Assembly (NCBI RefSeq): GCF_024580145.1
Contig: NZ_JANINI010000005.1
Span: 145,077 to 209,076 of the forward strand
Origin: Methyloversatilis sp. XJ19-49
GTDB lineage: Bacteria; Pseudomonadota; Gammaproteobacteria; Burkholderiales; Rhodocyclaceae
Direction: 5' to 3'
Length of the DNA: 64,000 bases
The notes under the pieces are model-generated. The model was not told where the DNA came from. It saw only the letters and a program-made list of their open reading frames with translations, and made no database searches. Positions 28,850-38,360 of the stretch are shown one piece after another; position 1 is the first letter of the stretch; the number at the start of each line of letters is the position of its first letter. The translations under genes and the position numbers were made by a program.

Positions 28850-30541
28850 ATGACCTGCATCAAGAACCGCCCCGTACCGCTGCGCAGCAGCGAGATGCTT
28901 GCCCAGCAGGGCGTGCACCCGCTGCTGGCCCGCCTGTACGCCGCGCGCGGCGTACAGGACCGCAGCCAGATCGACTACTCGCTCAAGGCGCTGCTGCCGC
29001 CGGATTCGATGCGCGGGCTGGCCGACGCGGCGGTCATGCTGGCCGATGCGATCGAAGCCGACGCCCGCCTGCTGATCGTCGCCGACTACGACTGCGATGG
29101 CGCGACCGCATGCGCCATCGGCATCCGTGCGCTGCGCGCAATGGGCGCCAACGTGAGCTATCTGGTACCGAACCGCTTCGAATACGGCTACGGCCTGACG
29201 CCGGAGATCGTCGATCTGGCGGCGCACGCCGAACCGGACATGCTGATCACCGTGGACAACGGCATCGCCAGCGTCGAGGGCGTGGCACGGGCGAACGAGC
29301 TGGGCATGTCGGTGCTGGTGACCGACCACCACCTGCCGGGCGACGAACTGCCGGCGGCCGACGTCATCGTGAATCCGAACCAGCCGGGCTGCGACTTCCC
29401 GAGCAAGGCGATCGCCGGCTGCGGCGTGATGTTCTACGTCATGCTGGCGCTGCGCGCCGAACTGCGCAGCCGCGGCGCCTTCGACGGCCGTGAGGCGCCG
29501 AATCTGGGCAATCTGCTCGATCTGGTGGCACTCGGCACGGTGGCCGACGTGGTGAAGCTGGATCACAACAATCGCATTCTGGTCACCCAGGGCATGCAGC
29601 GCATCCGCGCCGGCAACATGGTGCCCGGTCTGCGCGCGCTGTTCGCAGCGGCCGGGCGCGAGCCGTCGCAGGCGCAGTCCTTCGACCTGGGCTTCGCGCT
29701 CGGGCCGCGGCTCAACGCGGCCGGGCGGCTGTCGGACATGTCGCTCGGCATCGAATGTCTGATCACCGACGACTTCGCACGCGCGCTCGGTCTGGCGCAA
29801 CAGCTCGACGCGATCAACCGTGAGCGGCGCGAGATCGAACAGGGCATGCAGGAAGACGCCGAGGCGCAACTGGCCGGCATCGATATCGGCGAATCGAAGT
29901 CGTTGTCGCTGTTCCACCCGGACTGGCACCAGGGCGTCATCGGCATCGTCGCCTCGCGCATCAAGGAGCGCGCGCACCGCCCGACCATTGCCTTCGCGCG
30001 CGGCCACGAGGGTGAAATCAAGGGCTCGGGTCGCTCGATTTCCGGCCTGCATCTGCGCGACGCGCTCGATCTGGTGTCCAAGCGCGAACCCGGCCTCATC
30101 ATCCGCTTCGGCGGGCACGCCATGGCGGCCGGCCTGACGCTGCTCGAACACGACCTCGACCGCTTTCGAAGCGCATTCGAACGGGCGGTCGCCGACATGG
30201 TGGAACCTTCCGCGCTGACCCGCACCATAGAAACCGACGGTGCGCTGGAGGCGTCGCTGATGAACCTCAACGCGGCGACGCTGATCGAAGCCGGGACGTG
30301 GGGCCAGGGCTTTCCGGCGCCGGTGTTTTCCGATCGCTTCGAGGTGCGCAACCAGCGTCTGCTGAAGGACAAGCACCTGAAGCTCGCGCTGGTGAAGGAC
30401 GGTGCAAGCTTCGACGCCATCTGGTTCAATCGCGCGGAACCGCTACCGGCGCGCGTGACCGCCGCCTACCGGCTGGACATCAACGAATACCAGGGCGTAC
30501 GCCGGATACAACTGATGGTCGAGCACGCCGAACCCTTCTGA
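28850..30541 (+). CDS. recJ: Single-stranded-DNA exonuclease RecJ
   Basis: A 563-residue 5'-3' ssDNA exonuclease of the DHH family acting in recombinational and mismatch repair. Motifs in order: VADYDCDGATA (Asp79, Asp81, Asp83), VDNGIAS (Asp136), VTDHHLPG (Asp159-His160-His161), a DHHA1 domain with GSGRSISGLH at about 393-402, and an OB-like C-terminal domain. Length is normal for RecJ. ATG 28850 (MTCIKNRPVP) fits the family start; the longer frame begins within the preceding gene. It is probably co-transcribed with the gene at 27817. Confidence 0.95.
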   Translation: MTCIKNRPVPLRSSEMLAQQGVHPLLARLYAARGVQDRSQIDYSLKALLPPDSMRGLADAAVMLADAIEADARLLIVADYDCDGATACAIGIRALRAMGANVSYLVPNRFEYGYGLTPEIVDLAAHAEPDMLITVDNGIASVEGVARANELGMSVLVTDHHLPGDELPAADVIVNPNQPGCDFPSKAIAGCGVMFYVMLALRAELRSRGAFDGREAPNLGNLLDLVALGTVADVVKLDHNNRILVTQGMQRIRAGNMVPGLRALFAAAGREPSQAQSFDLGFALGPRLNAAGRLSDMSLGIECLITDDFARALGLAQQLDAINRERREIEQGMQEDAEAQLAGIDIGESKSLSLFHPDWHQGVIGIVASRIKERAHRPTIAFARGHEGEIKGSGRSISGLHLRDALDLVSKREPGLIIRFGGHAMAAGLTLLEHDLDRFRSAFERAVADMVEPSALTRTIETDGALEASLMNLNAATLIEAGTWGQGFPAPVFSDRFEVRNQRLLKDKHLKLALVKDGASFDAIWFNRAEPLPARVTAAYRLDINEYQGVRRIQLMVEHAEPF

Positions 30542-30554
30542 AAGCGGCGCCTGA

Positions 30555-30596
30555 CCTTGCACCTTGCACCTTGCACCTTGAATCTTGCATCTGAAT
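30555..30596. repeat. Tandem heptamer repeat cluster (CCTTGCA)
   Basis: Immediately after recJ the sequence runs in 7-base units: CCTTGCA three times, then CCTTGAA, TCTTGCA and TCTGAAT. Related clusters in both orientations occur at 38361-38386 and 38432-38459. Confidence 0.75.
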
Positions 30597-30673
30597 CGAA
30601 GTGTCGTCAGCGCCATGTCGCATCGAACCGTTGTGGTGTCCGCGCAGACTGATGATCGAAAGGACCGATACAC

Positions 30674-32017
30674 ATGTCACATGACCGCTACTTCCGCCGC
30701 GAAATGTCGCGCCGCGACTTTCTCTGGTTGTCCGGCATCGCCGGCGCCGCGGTGACGCTGCCTCAGCTGACCGGCTGTGCGACCGACCCGATCACCGGCA
30801 AGCAGGTCGTCGTCGGAATGTCCGAAGAGGGAGAACTGGGCATCGACCGCCAGCATTCGCCGAAGCAGTTCTCGGCCGACTACGGCGCGGTGCAGGACAA
30901 CGCACTGAACCGCTATGTGAACAACCTCGAGCTATCGCTGGCGAAGAACACGCATCGGCCGGAGGTGCCGTACAACGCACGCGTCGTGAACGCCAATTAC
31001 ATCAACGCCTACACCTTCCCCGGCGGCAGCATGGCGGTCACGCGCGGCATCATGCTCGACATGGACAGCGAGGACGAACTGGCCGCCCTGCTCGGCCACG
31101 AGACGGGCCACGTCAACGCACGCCACAGCGCCAAGCAGGCGGGTCGCACGATGATGGCCCAGGTCGGCGCCACGGCGGTGAATGTCGCCGTGGCGATGTC
31201 CGACTACCGGGGCGCCGCACCGCTGGCCAACATCGCGACCCAGGTCGGCGCCAGTGCGCTGCTGGCCGGTTACTCGCGCAGCGACGAGCGCCAGGCGGAT
31301 GCGCTGGGCCTGGAATACATGACCAAGGCCGGCTACAACCCGGACGGCATGGTGAATCTGATGGACATGCTGCGCAGCCAGAACAAGGCCAGGCCCAGCC
31401 TGCTGCAGACCATGTTCTCGTCGCACCCGATGTCCGACGAGCGCTATGCCACGGCCGAACGCGAGGCGCAGGGCACGTATGGTTCGCTGCGCAACAAGAA
31501 GATGTCGCGCGAACGCTACATGGACAACACGGCATCGCTGCGTCGCATCGCGCCGGCCATCAAGGCGCAACAGGACGGCGAATCGCTGATGGCGAAGAAA
31601 TCGATCGAGGAAGCGGAAGGTAGTTTCGCGAGGGCGCTGAAGGTGGCACCGGACGACTACTGCGGCAATGTATTGATGGGCAAGTGCCTCATTGCGCAGA
31701 AACAGTATGACGATGCGGATCGTCACTTTGCGCGCGCGGCAGAGCTTTATCCGGGCGAAGGCCAGGCGATTTACCAGCGCGGCGTGTCCAGGCTGGCGCT
31801 GAACCGGCCGCAGGAAGCGCTGGCATCGTTCAATGCCTACGACCGCATCCTGCCGGGCAACCCGTCCACGCTGTTCCTGAAGGGTGTTGCCTACGAAACG
31901 ATGCAGGACAAGCGCAACGCCAGCCAGCACTACGCGGCCTACATCCGCAGCGGCAACAAGGACGCGCAGGCCCAGTTCGCCTTTCAGCGACTGCAGAACT
32001 GGGGCCTGGTGAAGTAA
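30674..32017 (+). CDS. M48-family zinc metalloprotease lipoprotein with TPR repeats (BepA/LoiP-like)
   Basis: A 447-residue exported peptidase. The N-terminus has a Tat-like SRRDFLWLSGIAGAAV signal ending in the lipobox LTGC (Cys35), so it is a probable Tat-exported lipoprotein. The catalytic site is HETGH (His142, Glu143, His146) with downstream DERQAD providing the third ligand (Glu205). TPR-like helices occupy about 300-430 (LMAKKSIEEAEGSFARALKVAP, then AELYPGEGQAIYQRGVSRLALNRPQEAL). By analogy with BepA it should degrade or assist outer-membrane proteins. Tat plus a lipobox is less common than Sec export for this family. Confidence 0.9.
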   Translation: MSHDRYFRREMSRRDFLWLSGIAGAAVTLPQLTGCATDPITGKQVVVGMSEEGELGIDRQHSPKQFSADYGAVQDNALNRYVNNLELSLAKNTHRPEVPYNARVVNANYINAYTFPGGSMAVTRGIMLDMDSEDELAALLGHETGHVNARHSAKQAGRTMMAQVGATAVNVAVAMSDYRGAAPLANIATQVGASALLAGYSRSDERQADALGLEYMTKAGYNPDGMVNLMDMLRSQNKARPSLLQTMFSSHPMSDERYATAEREAQGTYGSLRNKKMSRERYMDNTASLRRIAPAIKAQQDGESLMAKKSIEEAEGSFARALKVAPDDYCGNVLMGKCLIAQKQYDDADRHFARAAELYPGEGQAIYQRGVSRLALNRPQEALASFNAYDRILPGNPSTLFLKGVAYETMQDKRNASQHYAAYIRSGNKDAQAQFAFQRLQNWGLVK

Positions 32018-32197
32018 GGAAACCGTAAGGCAGGAAATATACGGTGCGCCCGCCTGCGCAGCGACGCTGCAGTGCGCCTTGTGGTGGCCGGTACGCCGGG
32101 GTTAGCATCACCGGGCGTCGTATCTGTACGGCACACGGCGAGCATTGCACCGCACACCATGATGCGGTCACAACAACGACGATGAGGAGAGCAAGAC

Positions 32198-33325
32198 ATG
32201 TCCGAACAGAACAAACCCCAATCAGCCCGCAGAAACTTCCTGGCCAGAGCCGCCGGCACCGCAGCCGGTACGGCGGCAGTGGCCTTCCCGAGCATTTCGG
32301 TCGCCCAGTCGCCGATCACGTTGCGTTTCCAGTCCACCTGGCCAGCGAAAGACATCTTTCACGAATTCGCCCAGGACTACGCCAAGCTGGTCAATGAAAT
32401 GTCGGGTGGCCGCCTGAAGATCGACGTGCTGCCGGCCGGTTCGGTGGTGAAGGCCTTCGACCTGCTGGATGCGGTCAACAAGGGCACGCTCGACGGCGGC
32501 CACGGCGTGATCGCCTACTGGTACGGCAAGAACTCCGCGCTTGCGCTTTGGGGCTCCGGTCCGGCCTTCGGCATGGATGCCAACATGTTGCTGGCGTGGC
32601 ACGAATTCGGTGGCGGCAAGGCGCTGCTGGAAGAAATCTACAAGAGCCTCAACATGGACGTCGTGTCCTACATGTACGGCCCGATGCCGACGCAGCCGCT
32701 CGGCTGGTTCAAGAAGCCGGTGTCCAAGGCGGAAGACATGAAGGGCCTGAAGTTCCGTACCGTCGGCCTGTCGATCGACGTGTTCACCGACATGGGCGTG
32801 TCGGTCAATGCATTGCCTGGCGGCGAAATCGTGCCGGCGATGGACCGCGGCCTGCTCGATGCGGCCGAGTTCAACAACGCGTCCAGCGACCAGGTGCTCG
32901 GCTTCCCCGACGTGGCGAAGGTGTGCATGCTGCAGAGCTTCCACCAGGCGTCGGAACAGTTTGAAATCCTGTTCAACAAGAAGCGCCTGGACGCGCTGGC
33001 GCCCGACCTGCGCGCCATAATCGCGTCGGCCGTTCCGGCTGCTTCGGCCGAAATGTCCTGGAAGGCGATCGATCGCTATTCCACGGCCTACATGGAGATG
33101 CGCGACAAGCAGGGCGTGAAGTTCTACAAGACGCCGGACCCGATCCTGAAGGCGCAGCTGGCCGCGTGGGACAAGGTGACCGAGAAGAAGGCGTCGGAAA
33201 ATCCGCTTTTCGCGAAGGTGCTCGAATCGCAGCGCTCGTTTGCGAAGCGCGCCGCGGCCTGGCAGAACGACACCACCGTCAATTTCCGCATGGCGTACGA
33301 CCACTTCTTCTCGAAGAAGGGCTGA
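32198..33325 (+). CDS. TRAP transporter substrate-binding protein (DctP/TakP-like)
   Basis: A 375-residue periplasmic binding protein with a Tat-type signal (SARRNFLARAAGTAAGT, AQS cleavage region near residue 36). The DctP fold is clear (FQSTWPAKDIFHEFAQDYAKLV, LKFRTVGLSIDVFTDMGVSVNALPGGEIVPAMDRGLLDAAEF). The latter part resembles the TakP/DctP7 group that binds 2-oxo acids or related organic acids; the ligand is inferred only. A strong terminator separates it from the membrane-subunit genes, which fits higher expression of the binding protein. Confidence 0.92.
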   Translation: MSEQNKPQSARRNFLARAAGTAAGTAAVAFPSISVAQSPITLRFQSTWPAKDIFHEFAQDYAKLVNEMSGGRLKIDVLPAGSVVKAFDLLDAVNKGTLDGGHGVIAYWYGKNSALALWGSGPAFGMDANMLLAWHEFGGGKALLEEIYKSLNMDVVSYMYGPMPTQPLGWFKKPVSKAEDMKGLKFRTVGLSIDVFTDMGVSVNALPGGEIVPAMDRGLLDAAEFNNASSDQVLGFPDVAKVCMLQSFHQASEQFEILFNKKRLDALAPDLRAIIASAVPAASAEMSWKAIDRYSTAYMEMRDKQGVKFYKTPDPILKAQLAAWDKVTEKKASENPLFAKVLESQRSFAKRAAAWQNDTTVNFRMAYDHFFSKKG

Positions 33326-33345
33326 GCCCCGGCGATCGCCAACAG

Positions 33346-33377
33346 ACCGGCGCCACCGAACGGGGCGCCGGTTTTTT
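33346..33377 (+). terminator. Terminator between dctP-like and dctQ-like genes
   Basis: ACCGGCGCC and GGCGCCGGT form a perfect 9-bp stem followed by six T. It probably attenuates readthrough into the permease genes or stabilises the upstream mRNA, giving excess binding protein. Confidence 0.88.
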
Positions 33378-33422
33378 CATTTCGGGCATCGATGCGCGTG
33401 CCTGCCGGATCAGGAAACCGCC

Positions 33423-34025
33423 ATGCAAGAACTGCTGCTGCGCATAGATCGATTCAACACCCTGGTCGGACACGCCTTTGCGTGGACCGTGGTGCTGCTG
33501 ACGCTGCTCATCACCTGGGAAGTGTTTTCCCGCTACGTGCTGAATTCGCCGCATGCCTGGGTGTTCGACGCCACCTACATGCTGTACGGCACACTGTTCA
33601 TGATGGCCGGCGCCTACACGCTGGCGGCGAGCGGTCATGTGCGCGGGGACGTGCTGTACGGCTTCTTCAAGCCTCGCACCCAGGCCACGCTGGACCTCAT
33701 CCTGTACTTCGTGTTCTTCATTCCGGGCGTGCTGGCGCTGTGCTGGGCCGGCTGGGACTTCGCGTCCGAATCCTGGGTGATCAACGAACATTCTTCGGTG
33801 TCGGCCGACGGCCCGCCGATCTACCCGTTCAAGGCCATCATTCCGCTGGCCGGAGCCTCGCTGATGCTGCAGGGCGTGGTCGAAATCCTGCGCTGCATCA
33901 TCTGCATCCGCCAGGGTGAATGGCCGTCGCGCGTGCGCGACGTGGAGGAGGTCGACGTCGAGAAGCTGCGCCACATGGTGCACGCCGATCTGCCTGAAGA
34001 GGCGCCGGCAGGGAGCACGAAATGA
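33423..34025 (+). CDS. TRAP transporter small permease (DctQ-like)
   Basis: A 200-residue protein with four hydrophobic helices typical of DctQ: TLVGHAFAWTVVLLTLLITWEVF, WVFDATYMLYGTLFMMAGAYTLA, ATLDLILYFVFFIPGVLALCWAG and FKAIIPLAGASLMLQGVVEILR. The DctQ signature WEVFSRYVLNSPHAWV is present. The last codon and stop overlap the dctM start (ATGA), so the two permease subunits are translationally coupled. The frame extends upstream, but ATG 33423 gives the normal N-terminus. Confidence 0.92.
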   Translation: MQELLLRIDRFNTLVGHAFAWTVVLLTLLITWEVFSRYVLNSPHAWVFDATYMLYGTLFMMAGAYTLAASGHVRGDVLYGFFKPRTQATLDLILYFVFFIPGVLALCWAGWDFASESWVINEHSSVSADGPPIYPFKAIIPLAGASLMLQGVVEILRCIICIRQGEWPSRVRDVEEVDVEKLRHMVHADLPEEAPAGSTK

Positions 34026-36028
34026 GAAAGGAACTGCGTTTCGGCTTCGGCCTGATGGCGATCATCATCACCGCCACGGCCATCCTGATGCCCGCGCCGT
34101 CGGAATGGACGAGCGGTCACCTGGGTCTGCTGATGCTGGCGCTGGTCGTGGTGGCCATCATGCTGGGCTTTCCGACCGCGTTCACGCTGATGGGCATGGG
34201 CGTGATCTTCGCCTGGCTGGCCTACCGCTCGCAGAATCCGGACATCGCGACCCAGCAGACGCTGGACCTGATGGTGCAGCGCGCGTTTTCGGTCATGACC
34301 AATGACGTGCTGATCTCGATTCCGCTGTTCGTGTTCATGGGTTATCTGGTCGAGCGCGCCAACCTGATCGAAAAGCTGTTCAAGAGCCTGCACCTGGCGA
34401 TGTCGCGCCTGCCTGGCTCGCTGGCTATAGCCACGCTGGTGACTTGCGCCATCTTCGCGACCGCCACCGGCATCGTCGGTGCGGTGGTCACGCTGATGGG
34501 ACTGCTGGCGCTGCCAGCCATGCTGCGCGCCGGCTATGACGTGCGCCTGTCGGCCGGCGTCATCACGGCCGGTGGCTGCCTGGGCATCCTGATTCCGCCG
34601 TCGGTCATGCTGATCGTCTACGGCGCGACCGCCGGCGTGTCAGTGGTCAAGCTCTATGCGGGTGCCTTCTTCCCCGGCCTGATGCTGGCCGGTCTTTACA
34701 TGGTGTACGTGATCCTCATGGCCAAGTTGCGCCCCGACTGGGCACCGCCACTGCCCGAGGCCGAACGCCATGTTCCGTTGCCGGCGCTGGCGGCGCAGGT
34801 GGCGCGCCAGTACGGCTCGCGCGCCCTCCCCTCGCTGCTTGCTGCGTTGAAAGGCCCGCGCAACGCCGATGTGCCGATGGGCAATCTGCTCGGCCAGCTC
34901 GGGCTTGCGCTGCTGCCGCTGATCGCGGTGACGGTATCGCTGTTCGCCATCCACGGCTCGATGACGGCGGTGAAGGTGATCGACGAAGTGCCGGCCGGGC
35001 TCGAATCGTTCGAAAGCAGCTATTCGTCGTCATCACTGGCTGAACCGGACAGCGATGGCGGGCTGGCAGAGCCGCCGGCCGAAGGCGGTCTGAGCGAACC
35101 ACCGCTGGAATCGGGACTGTCCGAACCGCCCGAGGCGGGCGTATCCGAGCCACCGCAGGAAGCAGGTCTCGCGGAACCGCCCGGAGCCGCGCCCATGGCC
35201 GCAGAAGCGCCTGCTCCCTCACTGGCTGAACCGGGTGCAGAAATGCCCGCCGCGGGCGACGCCGTCGCCGCGCCGACCGCTCCACCGAGCTTCTGGATTG
35301 CCTGCGCCATCTGCGCCGCGCTATTGATCGCGTTCTACGCCATCCTCAGCTTCGAGCGGCTGGAAATCTTCAAGATGCTGCTGTCGTCGTTCTTTCCGCT
35401 GGCCGTGCTCATCCTGGCGGTGCTCGGCTCCATCGTGTTCGGACTAGCGACACCGACCGAAGCGGCGGCGATCGGCGCCTTCGGCGGCGCGCTGCTGGCG
35501 GCGGCCTACGGCCAGCTGAATTTCGGGGTCATCAAGGAGTCGGTGTTCCTGACCGCCAAGACCTCGGCCATGGTGTGCTGGCTGTTCGTCGGCAGCGCCA
35601 TCTTCTCGGCCGCGTTCGCGCTGCTGGGCGGACAGGAACTGGTCGAGAACTTCGTGCTGTCGATGGATCTGACACCGATCCAGTTCATGATCCTCGCGCA
35701 GTGCATCATCTTCATCCTCGGCTGGCCGCTCGAATGGACCGAAATCATCGTCATCTTCATGCCGATCTTCGTGCCGCTGCTGGCGCACTTCAACATTGAT
35801 CCGCTGTTCTTCGGTCTGCTGGTGGCGATCAACCTCCAGACCGCCTTCCTGTCGCCCCCGGTGGCGATGTCGGCCTTCTACCTGAAGGGCGTCGCGCCGT
35901 CGCACGTGACACTGAACCAGATCTTCTCCGGCATGCTGCCCTTCATGGGCATCCAGGTGATCATGCTCATCCTGCTCTACATGTTCCCCGGCATCGGCCT
36001 GTGGCTGCCGAACTATCTGTACAACTGA
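34022..36028 (+). CDS. TRAP transporter large permease (DctM-like) with Pro/Glu repeat insert
   Basis: A 668-residue DctM, about 200 residues longer than common forms. The N-terminal half has the conserved transport core (TLMGMGVIFAWLAY, GIVGAVVTLMGLLALPAMLRAGYD, LGILIPPSVMLIVYGAT) and the C-terminal half the mirrored core (FGLATPTEAAAIGAFGGALLAA, LSPPVAMSAFYLKGV). Between them, about residues 225-440, are an extra positively charged loop, two extra helices and a repeat zone (330-420) of L-S/A-EPP-xxx-G units. By the positive-inside rule the acidic Pro-rich repeats face the periplasm. It is coupled to dctQ by ATGA overlap. Confidence 0.9.
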   Translation: MRKELRFGFGLMAIIITATAILMPAPSEWTSGHLGLLMLALVVVAIMLGFPTAFTLMGMGVIFAWLAYRSQNPDIATQQTLDLMVQRAFSVMTNDVLISIPLFVFMGYLVERANLIEKLFKSLHLAMSRLPGSLAIATLVTCAIFATATGIVGAVVTLMGLLALPAMLRAGYDVRLSAGVITAGGCLGILIPPSVMLIVYGATAGVSVVKLYAGAFFPGLMLAGLYMVYVILMAKLRPDWAPPLPEAERHVPLPALAAQVARQYGSRALPSLLAALKGPRNADVPMGNLLGQLGLALLPLIAVTVSLFAIHGSMTAVKVIDEVPAGLESFESSYSSSSLAEPDSDGGLAEPPAEGGLSEPPLESGLSEPPEAGVSEPPQEAGLAEPPGAAPMAAEAPAPSLAEPGAEMPAAGDAVAAPTAPPSFWIACAICAALLIAFYAILSFERLEIFKMLLSSFFPLAVLILAVLGSIVFGLATPTEAAAIGAFGGALLAAAYGQLNFGVIKESVFLTAKTSAMVCWLFVGSAIFSAAFALLGGQELVENFVLSMDLTPIQFMILAQCIIFILGWPLEWTEIIVIFMPIFVPLLAHFNIDPLFFGLLVAINLQTAFLSPPVAMSAFYLKGVAPSHVTLNQIFSGMLPFMGIQVIMLILLYMFPGIGLWLPNYLYN

Positions 36029-36048
36029 CGTAACCGTCACAGCACGCT

Positions 36049-36072
36049 GCGGAGGTGCCTTTGCACCTCCGC
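36049..36072 (+). terminator. Perfect 10-bp hairpin after TRAP operon
   Basis: GCGGAGGTGC, loop CTTT and GCACCTCCGC, 20 bases after the dctM stop. There is no long U-run, so it is a probable but not ideal terminator. Confidence 0.6.
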
Positions 36073-36102
36073 ATTCCTGCGGCGCCACGTAAAATCCAAC
36101 CG

Positions 36103-37398
36103 ATGCCTCCTGCAGAACCGAATCGCCTGCTGGTCCGCCTGCGCTGGACCGCCTTCCTGCTGCTCGCCTGCTCCTATGTGCTGGTGTTCTTCCATCGCAC
36201 CGCGCCTGCCGCCATCGCGGGCGAGCTGACGCGCGACTTCGCGGTGGGCCCGGCTTCGCTGGGCATTCTGGCCGCCAGCTACTTCTGGATCTACACGGTG
36301 ATGCAGATCCCGACCGGCGTGCTGATGGATACGCTCGGGCCGCGTCGCATCGTGGCTTTCGGGGGCGTCATCGCCGGCATCGGGGCCATCATCTTTGCCC
36401 AGGCGGATTCGCTGTTAGTCGCCGTGGTCGGCCGCGCACTCGTGGGGCTGGGCGTGTCCTTTCCGTTTCTCGCACTGCTCAAGATCAACGCCGCCTGGTT
36501 TCCGGAAAGCCGCTTCGCCACCATGAGCGGGCTGACCCAGTTCATCGGCAATCTCGGGGCGGCCGTCGCTGCGACGCCGCTGGCCTGGCTGGTCGGCGTG
36601 GTGTCGTGGCGCTCGGTGTTCGTGTCGCTGGGCCTGCTGTCGATGCTGCTGGCCGTGCTGACCTGGCTGTACGTGCGTGACCGGCCGGAAGACGCCGGCC
36701 TGCCGTCATTGCGCGAGCTGTCGGGCAAGCCGGCGCATGCGCCGCTGGCCGACGACTGGAAGGCCGGACTGCGGCGCGTCGCCGGCAACCGCTCGACCTG
36801 GCCCGGGCTGTTCGTCAATCTGGGCATCGCCGGCAGCTTCTTTTCGTTCGCTGGCCTGTGGTGCGTACCCTGGCTGATGAAGGTTCAGGGAATGGACCGC
36901 GCGCTGGCGGCGCAGCATGCCACGCTGATGCTGGTCGCCTTTGCCGTCGGGGCGCTGTTCATCGGACGGCTGTCCGACCGGCTGCGTCGTCGCAAGAGCG
37001 TCATGCTGGTCGTCGGCACCGTGTACCTGCTGTGCTGGCAGCCAGTGACCCAGGGCATGCCGCTGACACCGCTGGCCAGCCATGCGCTGTTCGCGCTGCT
37101 CGGCATGTCGGCCGCCGCCTTCACGCTGAGTTGGGCCAGCGCAAAGGAGGTAAATCCGCCGGCGCTGTCGGGCATGGCCACCAGCGTGGTCAATGTCGGC
37201 TGCTTTCTCGGCGCCGCCATCCAGCAGCCGCTGGTCGGCTGGGTGATCGAACGCGAGATCGGCGGCCCGGGTGAGCCGACCGCTGCCGCCATGGCGTCCG
37301 GCATGTCGGTGTTCGTCGTCGCGGCACTGATCGGTCTGGCCGGTGCGGCCATGGTGACCGAAACGCGCGGCCGCAATCTGACCGAGGTGCAGGCGTGA
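36103..37398 (+). CDS. Major facilitator superfamily transporter
   Basis: A 431-residue MFS protein with about 12 helices starting MPPAEPNRLLVRLRW. The family A-motif-like loop follows helix 2 (QIPTGVLMDTLGPRRIVAFGG) and is repeated in the second half (FIGRLSDRLRRRKSVMLV). It resembles the NarK/ACS-like and hexuronate group in general layout, but the substrate is not identifiable. The next gene starts at GTG 37395, overlapping this stop, so the two transporters are translationally coupled. An upstream frame extension to 36055 overlaps the terminator hairpin and is not used. Confidence 0.88.
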   Translation: MPPAEPNRLLVRLRWTAFLLLACSYVLVFFHRTAPAAIAGELTRDFAVGPASLGILAASYFWIYTVMQIPTGVLMDTLGPRRIVAFGGVIAGIGAIIFAQADSLLVAVVGRALVGLGVSFPFLALLKINAAWFPESRFATMSGLTQFIGNLGAAVAATPLAWLVGVVSWRSVFVSLGLLSMLLAVLTWLYVRDRPEDAGLPSLRELSGKPAHAPLADDWKAGLRRVAGNRSTWPGLFVNLGIAGSFFSFAGLWCVPWLMKVQGMDRALAAQHATLMLVAFAVGALFIGRLSDRLRRRKSVMLVVGTVYLLCWQPVTQGMPLTPLASHALFALLGMSAAAFTLSWASAKEVNPPALSGMATSVVNVGCFLGAAIQQPLVGWVIEREIGGPGEPTAAAMASGMSVFVVAALIGLAGAAMVTETRGRNLTEVQA

Positions 37399-38357
37399 CG
37401 CTGGGCAGCAATCTGCTCGGGCTGATGGTGCAGGTCATGCTGCCGCTGTCGCTGCTGGTCGCGGCCGGAGGCTGGTGGGCGGCACGCATGGGCGATGGCC
37501 ACGATGCCGGCATGCTGCGCGCGCAGTTGAACCGGCTGGTCCTCTATCTGTTCTATCCGGCCATCCTGTTCGCGGTCGCCGCCAGCACGCCGATCAGCGT
37601 CGAGTTGCTGACGGTGCCGCTGCTGGTCGGCCTGGGCACGCTGGCCAACGGCGCGCTGCTCTATGCATTGCTGTGGAAGACCCGGCTCGGCGCCGGCCTG
37701 CACGACACGACGCGCGCCGCGCTGATGCTGGGCGGCATGTTCGGCAACACCTTCAACGTCGGTGCACCGGTACTGGAATTCTTCTTTGGCGACGGCGCCA
37801 TGCGCTACGCCATCTTCAACGACATGTTCATGACCATGCCGGTCGTGTGGACACTGGGCGTGTGGATCGCCACCCGGCTCGGCTCGCACGCCGGCGGCGA
37901 GCGTCCGGACGTGCTGCGCACCGTGCTGATGATGCCGCCGATGTGGGCCTTCGCGCTCGGACTGGGCGCGCAGTACAGCGGCCTGGCCTATCCGCCGCTG
38001 ATCGAGGCGGCGCGCTTCATCGGTCAGGCGGCGATCCCAGTCATCATGTTCGTGCTCGGCATGACCATTCCGTGGCGCCGGCTGGTGCCGCGCACCGAAG
38101 TGCTGGTCGTCGCGTCGGTCAAGCTGCTGGTCGCACCGTTGCTGATCTGGGCCATCGTGCTGCTGTGGTCCGACGTGCCGAACGAAGCGCAGCGCGCATC
38201 ACTGGTCGAATGCGCTACGCCGACCTTCATGACCTCGCTGCTGCTGGCCGAGCGCTTCAAGATCGATGCCGCCGCCTCGGCACTGCTGATCGGCTGGAGT
38301 ACGCTGCTGTTCTGGCTGTCGCTTCCGCTGCTGATGGCGCTCGGGCTCTTCGGTTGA
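37395..38357 (+). CDS. AEC (auxin efflux carrier) family transporter
   Basis: A 320-residue membrane protein with about ten helices of the AEC/Mem_trans family. Features are the paired five-helix arrangement with RLVLYLFYPAILFAVAAS early, LMLGGMFGNTFNVGAPVLEFFFG in the middle and AAIPVIMFVLGMTI later. Bacterial members export or exchange malonate, malate and similar acids; the substrate here is unknown. GTG 37395 overlaps the MFS stop. Located after a TRAP transporter and MFS gene, it may belong to an organic-acid transport cluster, although the hairpin at 36049 divides them. Confidence 0.87.
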   Translation: MTLGSNLLGLMVQVMLPLSLLVAAGGWWAARMGDGHDAGMLRAQLNRLVLYLFYPAILFAVAASTPISVELLTVPLLVGLGTLANGALLYALLWKTRLGAGLHDTTRAALMLGGMFGNTFNVGAPVLEFFFGDGAMRYAIFNDMFMTMPVVWTLGVWIATRLGSHAGGERPDVLRTVLMMPPMWAFALGLGAQYSGLAYPPLIEAARFIGQAAIPVIMFVLGMTIPWRRLVPRTEVLVVASVKLLVAPLLIWAIVLLWSDVPNEAQRASLVECATPTFMTSLLLAERFKIDAAASALLIGWSTLLFWLSLPLLMALGLFG

Positions 38358-38360
38358 AGT

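Noticed and set aside
32120-32160. GGCACA and TTGCAC upstream of the TRAP binding-protein gene as a sigma-54 promoter
   Set aside because: The two boxes are separated by about five bases too many.
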